Assembly (NCBI GenBank): GCA_002900995.3
Contig: CM035305.1
Location: 2,092,467 to 2,156,466 of the forward strand
Direction of reading: 5' to 3'
DNA length: 64,000 bases
Source: Ganoderma boninense
Taxonomy: Eukaryota; Basidiomycota; Agaricomycetes; Polyporales; Polyporaceae
Under the pieces are notes generated by a model. It worked only from the letters and a program-made list of their open reading frames with translations. It searched no databases and had not been told where the DNA came from. The position numbers and the translations under genes are program-made. Within the stretch, counting starts at the first letter, position 1. Each line of letters starts with the position of its first letter. Below, one piece after another: positions 1 to 11,879 of the stretch.

Positions 1-3000
1 GAGTATCTGACCTCTCCGAACTATTCCAACCCGGCCAGTATGTTCGGGCCGTGGTCACTGCAGTTCATGCCCCTGGCGCAACCGACGTTTCTGGTCTGGG
101 TCGCGCCCGCGATGACGTTCAGAAAGCGAGTAGGAGAGTTGAGCTGAGTTTGGTGCCAGAAAAGGTCAATGCGGGGGTAGTGAAGACAGATCTCCGACCC
201 GGTTTTGTGCGTATTACATCTCGTACATACGGCAATAGCATATTCACATCTACGCAGGTTCTGTCGGCTTCTGTCAAGAGTGCTGAGGACCATGGCTACA
301 TTCTTGACCTTGGAATACCTGACGTGTCAGGGTTCTTGCCCTTCAAGGATGCACGAAAAAGGAGCCTTCGGAAGTAAGACGCTACAGGTCGGTAGGCTGC
401 TGGATGTCGCCGTCTCCAAAATGTCTGGTAATGGACGGACGTGTAATGTCTCAATAGACCCGAAGATTCTGTCGACGTCTTCCGTGAGTATTTCTACCAC
501 GGCCAATAACCACTAATCACTCATTGTGTGGTAGATTACGGAGGTCAACAACGTCACATCGATTATTCCTGGAACGCTTGTCCAGTCTCTAGTGACAGCC
601 GTACAACCCGACGGTCTCGTTTTGCAGGTGCTTGGTTATTTCGACGGGACGATAGACCACTTCCACCTTGTATCCGGCGATCCGAAAGATCATTACAAGA
701 TTGGTCAAAAAGTCAAAGCGCGAGTTCTTTACGACCTCAGCACCTCCACACCTCCACGATTCGCTCTGTCCTTGTCTGACCACGTCCTGAAATGCACTTC
801 CAAGTTGTTGGGCACAGGTATCGATTTGCGAGAAGCTTATCCTGTCGGAACCCTTCTCGATGCGGTGAAAGTGACACGCGTAGAGAGCGAGAGGGGTCTT
901 GTGGTGGAAGTTGGTTCTGGAGCCGAAGGTTTCGTTCACGTCAGTACCTACTTATTCTCTAATCGCGACTTGTTGCTGACCCTTGTCTCAGATTTCACAA
1001 ACCTCGGATGAACACGTTCCGACGCTCTCAGCATCATCCGGTGCATGGAAACTGGGGACCGTTCATCGGGCTCGTGTCACTGGTTACTATCCGCTGGATG
1101 GGATCCTTCAGCTATCCATGCGGCCTTCCGTGCTCGACCAAAGGTTCCTACAGGTTGCAGACGTTCATGTTGGAGAGCTCATGAAGGGGACAGTGAAGAA
1201 ACTCACCGATTCTGCACTCTTCGTCTCGATTTCTGGGAATGTCGATGGTGTCGTCTGGCCTAACCACTATGCAGACATCTTCCTGAAACACCCGCAGAAA
1301 CGATTTAAACCTGGTAGTAGTATCAAAGTGCCGGGTACGTTCATCATAAAGTACATTCGACTGAGTTCTTATGACAGTTCAGGTGCTTGTCGTTGATCCT
1401 GAGCGCAAACGTGTCTCCCTGACCGCGAAGAAGACCTTGGTCGAGTCATCCTTGCCTATCATCACCCAGTTCAGTGACGCACAAGTTGGTATTTTGACCC
1501 ATGCGGTGGTCTTAAGGTCTCGGACAAGAGTCTTCAAGTAGAGTTTTATAACAACTTGAAGGCGATCATACCGGCGCGAGAAGCTAGGTTCGTACTTCAT
1601 CCTAGGTCTGAAACCTTCATTGTGTTGAACCTCCTTGTTCCACAGCGAGACCACCGTCGTGCCATTGTCAGTTGCTTTCCCCATAGGCAAGCCTGTACAA
1701 GTCCGCATCATTGCGGTCGACTCGGACACGTCCCGTATTACAGCCAGCATCAAACAGGCGTCGCCCAACTACAAGTCGGCCATCACTGATATCAGCGGGG
1801 TGGACATTGGCGACACTGTCGAGGGCACAGTCTCCGACATCCACAAGGACAAGGCTGTCATCATCCTGCAGCCCACACAAGTCACAGCTCTGCTCTCGCT
1901 AAAGAATCTCGCGAACCGTCGTGAGGTGTCCGTAGCACAGCTGCGGTCGACGCTGAAGGCGGGTGAAAAGCTTCAGGACATGGTAGTAACGTCTCGAAAC
2001 CCAGAGAAGAGCTTCGTGCTGGTCGCCATGAAGCCCAAGGAGAAGGAGCAGCTCGTCCAGAAGACCCAATTATCACTTGATACAGTCCAGCTTGGTCAGC
2101 TTGTGGGCGGTCGTGTCATCCGCCATAGTCGGCACGGTGCTTTTATCAAGCTCACCAAAGCGATCTCCGGTGTATTGCATCCCACTGATGCATGCGACGA
2201 CTACGAGAACGGCAAACCCTTCCCTAGCGTGGACTCGGTGTTGAAGGCGGTAGTACTTGCGGTCGACAAGGACAGACGGCAGCTCACGTTGTCGACGCGC
2301 ATGTCTCGCCTCTTCCCTGGGCAGGACAAATCGATTGTCGACCGCGAGATCACCGGCTTGGAGGAGCTGAAAGTTGGGGAGACTGTCCGCGGCTTCATCA
2401 AGAGCGTTGCAGAGCACGGTCTCTTTGTCACCCTTGGTCGTAACGTCGATGCGCGTGTGCAAATCAAGGAATTATTCGACGACGTAGGTGCCGATTCACT
2501 TGTTCCAGGCTGACCGTTTACTCATTCCTATGGACAGTACGTGAAGGACTGGAAAAGTCGCTTCTCTGCAAACCAGCTCGTGAAGGGTCGTATCCTTAGG
2601 TACACAGTCCTTCGATCTTGGTGAGGCTACTGGACTAACTTTCTGACTTAGCATCAATCTGGAGAAGAACCAGGTTGAGCTGTCCTTCCGCTCTGGAGAT
2701 CTGAAGCGCGACAACCACTCCCAGCTTGCCCTGTCCGACCTTAGCGAAGGGCAAAAGGTGGAAGGGCGTGTCAAGAAAGTTGAAGACTACGGTCTATTCA
2801 TCCAGATTGACGGTTCCAAGCTGAGCGGGTTATGCCACAAGTCTGAGGTACTCATATAGATGCCGCCTCCATGCAACCAGACTGACAGCCGTTTAGCTTT
2901 CCGACAACAAAGATGCGGACGTTACGCTGGCTCTTCGCAGCTTCCGCGAAGGCGACAAGGTCAAGGCTATCATCCTTTCCATCGACACCGAGAAGCGTCG

Positions 3001-4454
3001 TATATCGTTCGGTCTCAAGCCATCCTACTTCGAGGAAAAGGATTTCGAACAAGAATCCGAAGACGATGATGGCGAAGCGCAGTCTTCTCCCGCCTTCGGA
3101 GTCATCGACGACTCTGATGATGCCGAAGAAGACCTTGGCGCTGAGGACGATAACGATGCAGGCGCGGATGTTCATGAAGGCTCTGAAGACGAGGAGGAGG
3201 CTGAAGAGATCGAAGACATGGATGTTGACTTCCGTCTTGACTTCCAGAAGCCTCTCAACAACATAACTGCCTCTTCTGCACCCGAACCAAAGAACACCCT
3301 GCGGCTCGAGGGCGGCTTCCAATGGTCTGCTCCAGATCCCACCGAAGACGTCGAGATGGGCTCAGACGACGAGAGCGACGAGGATGTCCGACAAGATGGC
3401 AAGAAGAAAAAGAAGAAACGCAAGGAGATTGAACTGGACCTCACTGCTGACATGCATACCAGGGCTCCTGAGTCCAACTCCGATTTCGAGCGTTTGCTTC
3501 TTGGATCGCCGAACTCTTCTTACCTCTGGGTCCAGTATATCGCGTTCCAGCTCCAGATCTCTGAGATCGACAAGGCGCGCGAGATCGCCAAGCGTGCGTT
3601 CAAGACGATCAACTTCCGGGAGGAACAGGAGAGGTTGAATGTTTGGATCGCGCTGTTGAACTTGGAGAACACCTACGGCACCGACGATTCGCTTGAGATG
3701 GCATTCAAGGACGCGGCTCGCCACAATGACTCCAAGACCGTCCACCTTCGAATGGCCGAGATCTTCGAGCAGAGCGACAAGCTTGAGAAGGCGGAAGAGC
3801 AGTACAAGAAGACTTGCAAGAAGTTTTCTCAGAGCTCGAAGGTCTGGACGCTCTCTGGGGAGCATTACCTGAAGCGGGGAATGCTTGAAGAAGCGCGGAA
3901 GCTTTTGCCTCGCAGTCTGCAGAGTCTAGAGAAGCGGAAACGTGAGTGGGGTTCAGGTTTGACCTTGCAATACGCTGAACGTTCCTATTCCTTCGACAGA
4001 CCTCAAGACGATATGCAAATTCGCACAACTGGAGTATAAGCTTGGTGATCCGGAGCGAGGAAAGACTATCTTCGAGGGTATAGTCGACTCGCATCCCAAA
4101 CGGTGGGACATGTGGTCAATATACATGGATATGGAGACTGGTCAGGGGGACATAAACAGCCTCAGGTAAGGGTCGGAACCCCGCCCCGCTGCCCCGCTTG
4201 ATACTATGCTGACTCTCGGTCTCCCAGGAACCTCTTCAACCGTGTGTTGACTCTCAAAATGACAAGTCACAAAGCGAAGTAAGTGCTGTTATAGTATTGT
4301 GTCCAAATTGTCTAGTAATCAGGATTATAGGACATTCTTTAAGAAGTGGCTTGAACTTGAAAGGCGGCTCGGCGACGAGGAGGGAGCTGACGCAGTCAAG
4401 GCAAAAGCAATCGAATGGACACAGCGTGCAGCTGGCACTTCCGAGGAGTCGTAG
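1..4454 (+). CDS. RRP5: RRP5 rRNA biogenesis protein (3' part, 5' end outside window)
   Basis: RRP5 is a nucleolar pre-rRNA processing factor needed for both small- and large-subunit assembly. The visible part has a long series of S1 RNA-binding repeats (near 21-400, 560-950, 1050-1330, 1790-2500 and 2740-3000; typical turns such as 'GYILDLG', 'GVVWPNHYAD', 'HGLFVTLG'). An acidic/lysine-rich linker follows (about 3030-3460, with a Lys/Arg run near 3400). The C-terminal half-a-TPR (HAT) region (about 3470-4450) contains 'SYLWVQYIAFQLQ' and a final 'KKWLELERRLGDEEGA'. S1 repeats plus C-terminal HAT repeats is the diagnostic RRP5 layout. Several short introns interrupt it (for example near 490-535, 950-995, 2515-2535 and 2845-2895). 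The stop is TAG at 4452-4454. The start lies upstream of base 1. It is convergent with the kelch gene on the minus strand. The identification is firm; exon borders in the 5' half are approximate. Confidence 0.93.
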
Positions 4455-4712
4455 TTCATCGTCATTCTGTATCATATAGCACTGTTTGTTTTCTCGCACG
4501 CACATGCCTTCTTCCATTTCGTCTCATCGCATCTTATCGCAACGATATGATCGTAATATTAGTATATTCAATCACAACTATAGGCGCATAGACAGCAAAG
4601 GACATTATGATACTGAGATTGAGACGAGCGAATAGACGAAACGAGCGTGCACGAAACGGTCAACGGATATAAAGGTAGGGTATATGCCAGCATAAATACG
4701 ACGTGAAGAATG

Positions 4713-7700
4713 TCATGAGCGCGAACGAGCTCGTTCATGGCCCAGAGAAGGCGAATCATAATCAAGGACCGGCCTGCGATTACTCATGGAGCTAGCGAGC
4801 TGTCGCTGCCAATCGTCCAACTCGGTTGACAAGTGCTCGAACGCCATAGCGTTCTCTGAGCTTGAAGTGCTGGCACGGCGTTCAGATATGCTAGATATGG
4901 GACGACCGTGGCCGAAACCGGGCTGGTCGACGGCAAGGAGGAGCTCGATTTTATGTGACAATTGGTCGTTCTCGCGCTTGAGGTTGCTGTTCTCGTTGCT
5001 CAGCTGCTCGAGAACCGTCTCGTTGTATCCACCGCGTGCGATGACGAGAGCGCTCTGCAGCCGCTCGGCGTCTTGCTCGAGCTCCTCGATGCGGGATAAC
5101 CGCTCGTCGGACTCGCGCTGGCACTGAATGACATTGTCTCGCATGCGCTCGAGGTCTTGTTCGAGGGTGTCTATGCGGTGGCGCAGTTCTTTGTTATCGG
5201 TGTTGAGACGTTGGACTTGTCGCTGAGCATCCTGCAGCTGGTTGCGCAAGAACTCGTTGCTGTCGTCGGACGATGGAGTTCCACGCCCGTTGAGCCCGCG
5301 TAGTCTCATACTCGGTGACCCGCGATCCATCTCGGCCTGCATGCTTTGATTCAATGTCTTCTGCTTGGTGAGCTCGTCCTTCATCTTGCGCATGGTCTTC
5401 TCAGTCGCCCTGGGACTGTTGAGTTCAGAGAACATAGCAAATTAGAACGTAACACTCACTTGACGTAGTGAACGGCAAGCTGGTAGTCGTCCTCAAGTTG
5501 CTGGAGGCGAGCCTTGTATGACTTCTCTGTCTCCTCCAGCTGTGTCTCCAGTTCGGAAATGCGCGTCTCGGAAGCACTGTCGTGACCGTTGCGACGTGAC
5601 GGGCTCTGCGTGGTGCGGAGGCGGTCAAGCTGCGCAGAGAGGGACTCGACCTGAGCGTCGACGTCCTGCTTCTGCGACAAAAGCGTCTGTAGCTCCCGCT
5701 CCGAGATTTCGTGTGCCCGCGTCCGTTCGGAGAGTCGATCCTCAAGCTCCTGGAGACGAGACGACATAACGTCATCTGCTCGAAGGGGGTTGCCATCCTC
5801 GTCCTCGGCAACGACACCGTTGGCAGCCAGGTAAGAACGCATCGCATCCAAGCGAAGAGACGCGGCAGAAGCCTCCTTGGCCTTCACGTGGAGCTCGGTT
5901 TCCTTGGCGAGAAGATCCTTGTGCAGGCGGCCGCTATCAGCGAGGGCGATCGACAGCTGAGTACGGAAGCCGACGACTTGAGAACGGAGAGACGAGTTCT
6001 CCGTATCTGCCTCTCGGACCTTCTGGTGCTGCTTGGAGAGCTCCTCTTGCGCCTCATCGGCTCGACGCGACGTATCCCTGAGCATGTCACGGAGAGAAGA
6101 GACTTCGTTTTGGAGGGCGTTGATCTTCTCCGTGTAGCCGCGAGTAAGGCGGTCCTCGTCGCTCCTGAGTTCGTGATGCGAATCGAGGAGCTTGCCTAGG
6201 CTGCCGGTGGTGGCGGCACGGAACGCATCGGCCTCCTCGCGCGACTTCGCCCAGAAGTTCTCGACGTCCGCAATACGCACGCGGGCAGCCTCGATCTCCG
6301 TAGTACGCGTCTCGAGCTCGCCACGGAGTTCAGCTACATCGGCCTCAAGTTGGCCGATCTGCTCGCGAGCACGGGCATACTGAGCGTCCATCTCCTCTGC
6401 GCGCGAAGAGGCAGTGTCGAGCGCAGCGCGTGTCTGCGTCAGGGCGTGGATGTGTTGATCCTTCTCGAGAAGAAGTTCGTCAAGCTGAGACTGGGCCTTG
6501 ATGTAGTCGGCCTCGTGCTGCTCCACCAGGGACGTTTGCGAAAGGAGCCTATCAGATGTCTCCCTCAGCTTGGTCTCGAGCTTCCCATGGCGCTCGCGCA
6601 GAGAGTTGTGTGCGTCGATGTGCTCGTCGTGTGACTGCGCCAAGGTGTCTGCACGTTTGGAAGCATCATCCGCCCGGGCCTCAGCCTGCTCCAGAAGGGT
6701 GATCTGCAACGAAAGCGAATCATTAAGCTCTTGGATCTTGCGGTCCCGCTCGGCTTGACCCGAAAGGGCAACAGAGAGCTGACGCTCGAGGTCCACGACG
6801 CGTTCGCGTTCCACCTTGGCAACATCGTGGTCAGACGAAGCCTCGAGTGCCGCCAGCTTGGCCCGGTAGAAAGCAGCTTCCTGAACGGCGCTAGCGCGGA
6901 CACGTTCAGCCTCCTGGACCCGATCTGATGCCTCTCTAGCACGTTCGAGGACGGCGGCCTATCGACGACGGGCACCCGTTAGCACAGCATCTGTAGCCGA
7001 CTCGCATATCGAATACGTACTTGGATCTTGGACTTCAATTGCTTGAAGTTAATCACCATCTCCGTGACCTTCCTCCCGTCGATGTCGTCATCGTCCGCGC
7101 GCGAGGACAACTCCTCCTCCGACTCCGCGTAGATGAATCCAGATCGTTCTGCCTTGAGGAGGGCAGCCTTCATCCATGCTTCCTTTTTCTTCATAGCGTC
7201 AACCTCTGCCTCCTTGTCCTTCAGGTCGCGAATGAGGTCGGCAGTAAGGTTGCCAGTGGACCCTGGCTTGGCGAAACCGTTGACAGTCGGAGAGCTGGGG
7301 ACCTTGTAGAGGGCTTCGATGGGACTCTTCGACCGCTCTACAACAGGGGAAGGGCTGCGAGCATTAGGGACATTACGTTGCAACATGACACTCGCCAAAC
7401 TCGCTTGTGGACCGGCAGGGTCGTATACCTCGGCTACCTGGGCTGGAGACACTGCACGGGAGGCGTTTGAGGGGCTCTTCGCACGACTACCATCGGGGGA
7501 AGCGGCGCTCTCGCGTGGTTCTGTACTCTCTGGGCTGCTCTCACCATCGTACTCTCCATCGCGCGCCCTGATCTTGCTCTTAGTCGAAATTGAGGCCATG
7601 TTGACTCCATTTGCGAGGGCCTGACGACCTGCTGCCGGGGAGGTTGCGCGCCGCGCGTCATCGTTGTCGGAACCAAGATCGTGCGCTGGTGATCCTTCTC

Positions 7701-9601
7701 GAGGCTGCGTAGGTGCACCAGCATCACCGCTGGGTCTCTGCACCGGCTGAGGTTGAGCACTAACCGATTTTCGCCCATTCGCAGAGGTCGGAGGCGGTTT
7801 GCTTGAGTCAGGGTACTTGATATGCTCTGGCATGACAGTCAGCATTCAATATTTATAGTGTGCGAAGAAAATACATACTCGTGTCCAGAACATGAATAAT
7901 GGAGGGGTCGTCGGGCTTCTGAGGATTCAACGACTCGCCACCGAGGCCACCGAGTACGAATACCCTTGACCCCATGGATGCCATCGCGTGGCCCGACCGT
8001 GGCGACGGTGCTGGCCCCATTTTCTGGAACATGTACCATCGTTGATCTAGGAATGCAACATCAGACCAGGCGCCTGGTATGGTTGCCAATCAAAGATGCT
8101 TACTCGACACCTTGAAGGCTCCCAGATCTCCCAGGTCCTTCCCATCGACGCCTCTGCCACCAAATACGTAAATGACATCGTCAACCATCGCTGCTGAGTG
8201 GCCCTCTCGTGGGGAAGGAATGAATCCGATGCAAGTCAACTCAGTCCACGTTTTGGTGGTGGTATCGAACGCCCAAGTATCGTTGTAGTGGTACTGGCAG
8301 TCGGTTCCACCGAACCTAGACAGCTGATCTTAGTGCAAGCCATACATAGGCTAGTGAAGAAGAAGAAAGGAAGGGTCACGCACAGGAAGATCTTCTCGCC
8401 GTATGTCACGCAGATGTGGCTCGTCCGCTTGGGCGGTCGCGGCGAGCCTTCGACAGGCTCGACCAGCTCCCACGTAGCCTTTGTTCTCACTGGGAAGAGG
8501 CCATACGAAGGTGAATATCCTGGTGTCCCCGCGAGCGTGCAGGACTGCAGGTGATCGACTTACGTGAATTGAGGTCGAAGGACCAGAGGTCGTTTAAGAA
8601 CTCCCCGTCGACTTGTCCACCAAAAACGTAGAACTTCGAGCCGACCATTGTTACCGCATGGCCGTATCGGCCTACTGGTGACGGCCCGTAAACGGCTACC
8701 CTCGTCCACTCGCGCGAGACTGCGTGCACGTTAGAGAACTATGTGCGAGTCGAACAATGGCAGGACGTACCAAGATTTAGAAGGTAGAGCCCGTCGTCCT
8801 GCTTATCGCCTGGCTTCGACTTTGAGCTCGTCTTCGTGTCGCCTCCCCACACAATCAACACACTCCCCACGAGAGCGCTGGCATGACCAACACGGGGCGA
8901 CGGAATCTCCCCCGTTGTTTGCAACAGCGTCGCCGACAGGTCCCTCGTCGAGACGAGATAGAGGTCGTTCCGCACCGTCTCACGCACCAGTCCACCAAAT
9001 AGGAAGAGTTCTCCAGACGTTGTCGCATTCACAGGCAGTGCGTGGCCGTATCTTGGGAAGGGCGATGGCGATGCTCCTGAGGGCGGGGCGACCCCAGGTT
9101 TCGGGATTGTGACTGGCGCGGGGAGCTGGAGGCGGCGCTGAGACCATGGATACGCTGGCCGCTGGCCTTGCTGGCTCTGACTGCTTTGCTGTTGCGCGGC
9201 GGGGGCGGAAGGGGGGGCGGGATTTGTACTATTTGGGGCCTGTGGCGGGGCCTGGCCATTGGGACCACGCTGTGCAGTCTGGGTGATGCCTGGCTGGACG
9301 CCGTTGATGGCAGGGGAAGGGCTACCGCGGCCATTCAGGCCGCTGCGGAGGAATGGGTTAGAGGGCGATCCATAGCGGGCTTGGGAAAGGCGGGCGGGCA
9401 TGGGATGCAAGTGGAAGAAAGAAAGATGGAGACACACCTCTCATAGCTGGTCTCCTTAGATACTTGCTTTTGCGCCTGTTGTTGTTGTGGGCCGGACGGA
9501 GGCTGCTGCTGGATCTGAGCGAGGGCAGCGCTCGCGGCTGATGGCGCGACTGAAGTGCTGGCCTGCTGTTGGGTATGCTTCTTCCTACTGAAGAAGGACA
9601 T
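4713..9601 (-). CDS. Tea1/Kel1-type kelch-repeat, coiled-coil cell-end marker
   Basis: This is probably a cell-polarity landmark protein that rides microtubules to the growing tip, by analogy with Tea1 and Kel1. The start ATG at 9599-9601 opens a Gln/Ser/Pro-rich head ('[13 protein letters not shown]'). The segment '[11 protein letters not shown]' then leads into a kelch propeller (about 9110-7880) with repeated 'GHA...FGG' blades such as 'ELFLFGGLV', '[17 protein letters not shown]', '[10 protein letters not shown]' and '[11 protein letters not shown]'. After '[11 protein letters not shown]' comes a disordered Ser/Pro region (7850-7250). A very long heptad-rich coiled coil follows (about 7200-4800), ending '[11 protein letters not shown]' at 4713. 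Introns fall between kelch blades. Its layout (kelch first, then about 800 residues of coiled coil) matches Tea1/Tea3/Kel1. It is paralogous to the gene at 19953-21772. Which Tea/Kel member it is cannot be decided here. Confidence 0.88.
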
Positions 9602-10680
9602 TCTTCTGCTACGGCCCCCGAAGATGGACTGTATGGCTGCAGAACGAAGAAAGGAGGGATGGGGAGGATGGGGACGGTCGAGCGCTGCAGGCCCGCCTGA
9701 GGGTGGAACGAAAGCGGCAAAGGGAGGAAGGCGGCCGCTTGTTCCTGGTCACTGTCACCGACCGCCCAGCTCTCGCCAGTCACCCGTCCCATCTTCCTCA
9801 CGACGCGTCTAGCAACGCCTCCGCTGATGCCCGTCCCCCTCCTCCCCATGTATACCATCCACCCACACTCCACCTCCCCCTTCGCCTTCCAGCCCACATA
9901 TCCAGACACCCGTCCACTCCACACAACCCCGCCCGCGCGAGCGCCTCACCCGCTCACTCTCGCCTGTGGGAACTGAACCAGCCGTGATTCCCAAACCCTC
10001 CATGCACAGGCGCCCATCGGAGGCTCCATCAATATTTTGCGAACCCGCCCGTACGCCGGCAAGAGGACTCTACCATGCACATATGTATATCGATGCCGAC
10101 CGTGCAGAGACACCCTTGACTTCGTGTGCAGAAGGCGCAATCGCAAGCTCATGCCGTCAATGCCGAGAAGCTTCAAAACGGCGGCGGCGTCTCCAAGGAT
10201 GCTCGATGCTCAAACTCGAATGCTGTTCGAATTGTACTGGGGGGCTTGATACACAATAAACAGCGTCAGCTGTCGGTTTGCGTGGCACTGGCACAGGCTC
10301 CAGACTGCGCACAGCACATTACAAACATACGAGGCGTCTGTGTGACGAAACCTAGGCTGAAAACGAAGAGGCAGCGAGGTCATGCGACCTAAGACCGCCT
10401 CCGCCCTCGGAACGCACAGCAAGAAGGCTGCGAAAGAGTGGAGGTATCCATCCAAACGAAGCAGGTCGATGTCTGGAGCATAAGCAGCTGACGAACGAGC
10501 AGTGGCGGCGGTGCGAATGGTTGCGCGCATCAGGATGGGGCCATGGCCTGCACTGGTAATTGTACGACATCAGCAATTCACTTGCAGCGTTACGCAGCAA
10601 TCAAATATACCTGGCGTGAACGAGGCAGCCAATTCTCCCAATGCAGATCAGGGGCGAATGGGACATAGCCTTGAGTGGGT
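9602..10680. other. Intergenic: upstream region of the kelch gene
   Basis: About 1.1 kb between the kelch gene start and the small C2H2 gene stop. It is C-rich and CT-rich near 9800-9960, which would be the pyrimidine-rich promoter or 5' UTR of the minus-strand kelch gene. I found no ORF with coherent homology, no tRNA and no clear repeat. Short ORFs here are not supported. Confidence 0.5.
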
Positions 10681-11063
10681 TCAGTCGTTCCAGGTGATGA
10701 TCTCCCCTTGATCCTCCGTGTCGTGGTCTCGCTTCCGGTGAGCCATCACTCGGTCTCGTGAGGGGAATAGACGGTAACAGTTGTCCATTGCGCAAATAAA
10801 AATAGGAGTCCTATCGTTGGAGCAGGTGAACACGATGAGAGACGGGACGAATTTAGATAGACATACTCTGTGGGATTGGTGATGCGGGCCATGCCCGAGT
10901 TGACCTGCTGAGCGGTGGTGGTGACTGGTCGACAAAGAGTTGACATATTAGCCTGCTATACGAAGCTACCTGGGTCTTGGGTGAGTGGCATACCATCCTG
11001 TACAGCCGGTACTACGGGGAGGACAGACGGGAGCTTTGGGTGCTGCCACTGAGTGCTCGTCAT
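10681..11063 (-). CDS. Small single C2H2 zinc-finger protein (93 aa, three exons)
   Basis: A small protein recovered only after splicing. Exons 11063-10970, 10924-10867 and 10810-10681 join with GT-AG introns of 45 and 56 nt and give exactly 94 codons including the TGA at 10681-10683. The C-terminal half carries one C2H2 finger: 'CAMDNC' (C-x4-C), then twelve residues including the conserved Phe, then 'HRKRDH' (H-x4-H). A short acidic tail ends 'EIITWND'. The N-terminal half is Pro/Thr-rich and lacks a recognisable domain. Reading-frame agreement across both introns and the precise finger spacing support a real gene. The ATG at 11063 is the best in-frame start, though a further upstream exon is possible. 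A role in nucleic-acid binding is inferred from the finger alone. It sits just upstream of the retroelement, with which it shares no sequence I can see. Confidence 0.62.
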
Positions 11064-11879
11064 CGTGGTCAGTTGGAGTCCCCATCCGGACTCCCGATTA
11101 CTTACACATGTGGATGCCGTCATCTTCCAGACCCACGTGTCAGCCCAAATAGAGGCATACAGAGACGCGATCGAGATAAGATTGACCCAGAGCACAACTG
11201 ACCACTATGTCACAGCGTTACGAGGCACGTGACTCGGGCGCTTTGAGCCCCAAATGTGGACTTATGGGACGCGAAATGCACGCCAACATCTTTGGCCTCG
11301 GGAGGCTGATACAGCCAATGTTTCAAGCATTATTATGTTCTTGCACTTTTCTGAGGGTTACTAATCGCTCCAAATGTCGGCTTCACTGCGGATTCCAAGG
11401 GTAGGGAGCAGTGAGCGAGGCCTCTGCCACGCGACAAGCGCTCTGACCCGGCACGCACCTGCGCCGCCGGACTCCGCTGTCACTTGCTCCTCGATCGGTG
11501 CTGGCGTAGCCCAGCAGAGGCCATTGAGCGAGCAGATGGGTGACTCAGCGCTACATCGTCCGTGCGTCACCGCTGGCGGCGAGGGAAAAGCAGGTCGTGG
11601 GGTTCCTATCCCGCATCTCTTCCTCCCCCCACGCTCGGTGAGCATGCTGCGGCATGATTCCAGCTTGAGTTCGAGCTGACGCTACATCACACACAGATCT
11701 TCTTGTTGTTGCCTCATCAGCCATCCCTCCTCCTGCTACTACTTCCCGTCTGTGTGTGGTAAGGGGCATTCGCCCGCATATTAGTCCATTCCAGCTAATT
11801 CACATACTTTCTAGTCTACTCCTCGGTTGTATTTAGCGTATCGTAGTTCGCGCAACTATCTGCTTCGCCATCAACTCTC
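11064..11879. other. Region between the C2H2 gene and the retroelement ORFs
   Basis: About 800 bp with no supportable gene. It must contain both the 5' flank of the C2H2 gene and the 5' untranslated/terminal region of the retroelement. I compared it by eye with 16116-16750 for split direct or inverted repeats expected of DIRS-type elements and found no convincing long match, so the element's left edge is unresolved. Confidence 0.4.

Noticed and set aside
3362..3865. Antisense ORF of 167 codons over RRP5
   Set aside because: Shadow of the highly charged HAT region; Leu/Glu-rich pattern mirrors the sense codons.
5711..6199. Plus-strand ORF of 162 codons over the kelch gene coiled coil
   Set aside because: Antisense shadow of heptad-repeat coding sequence with no domain.
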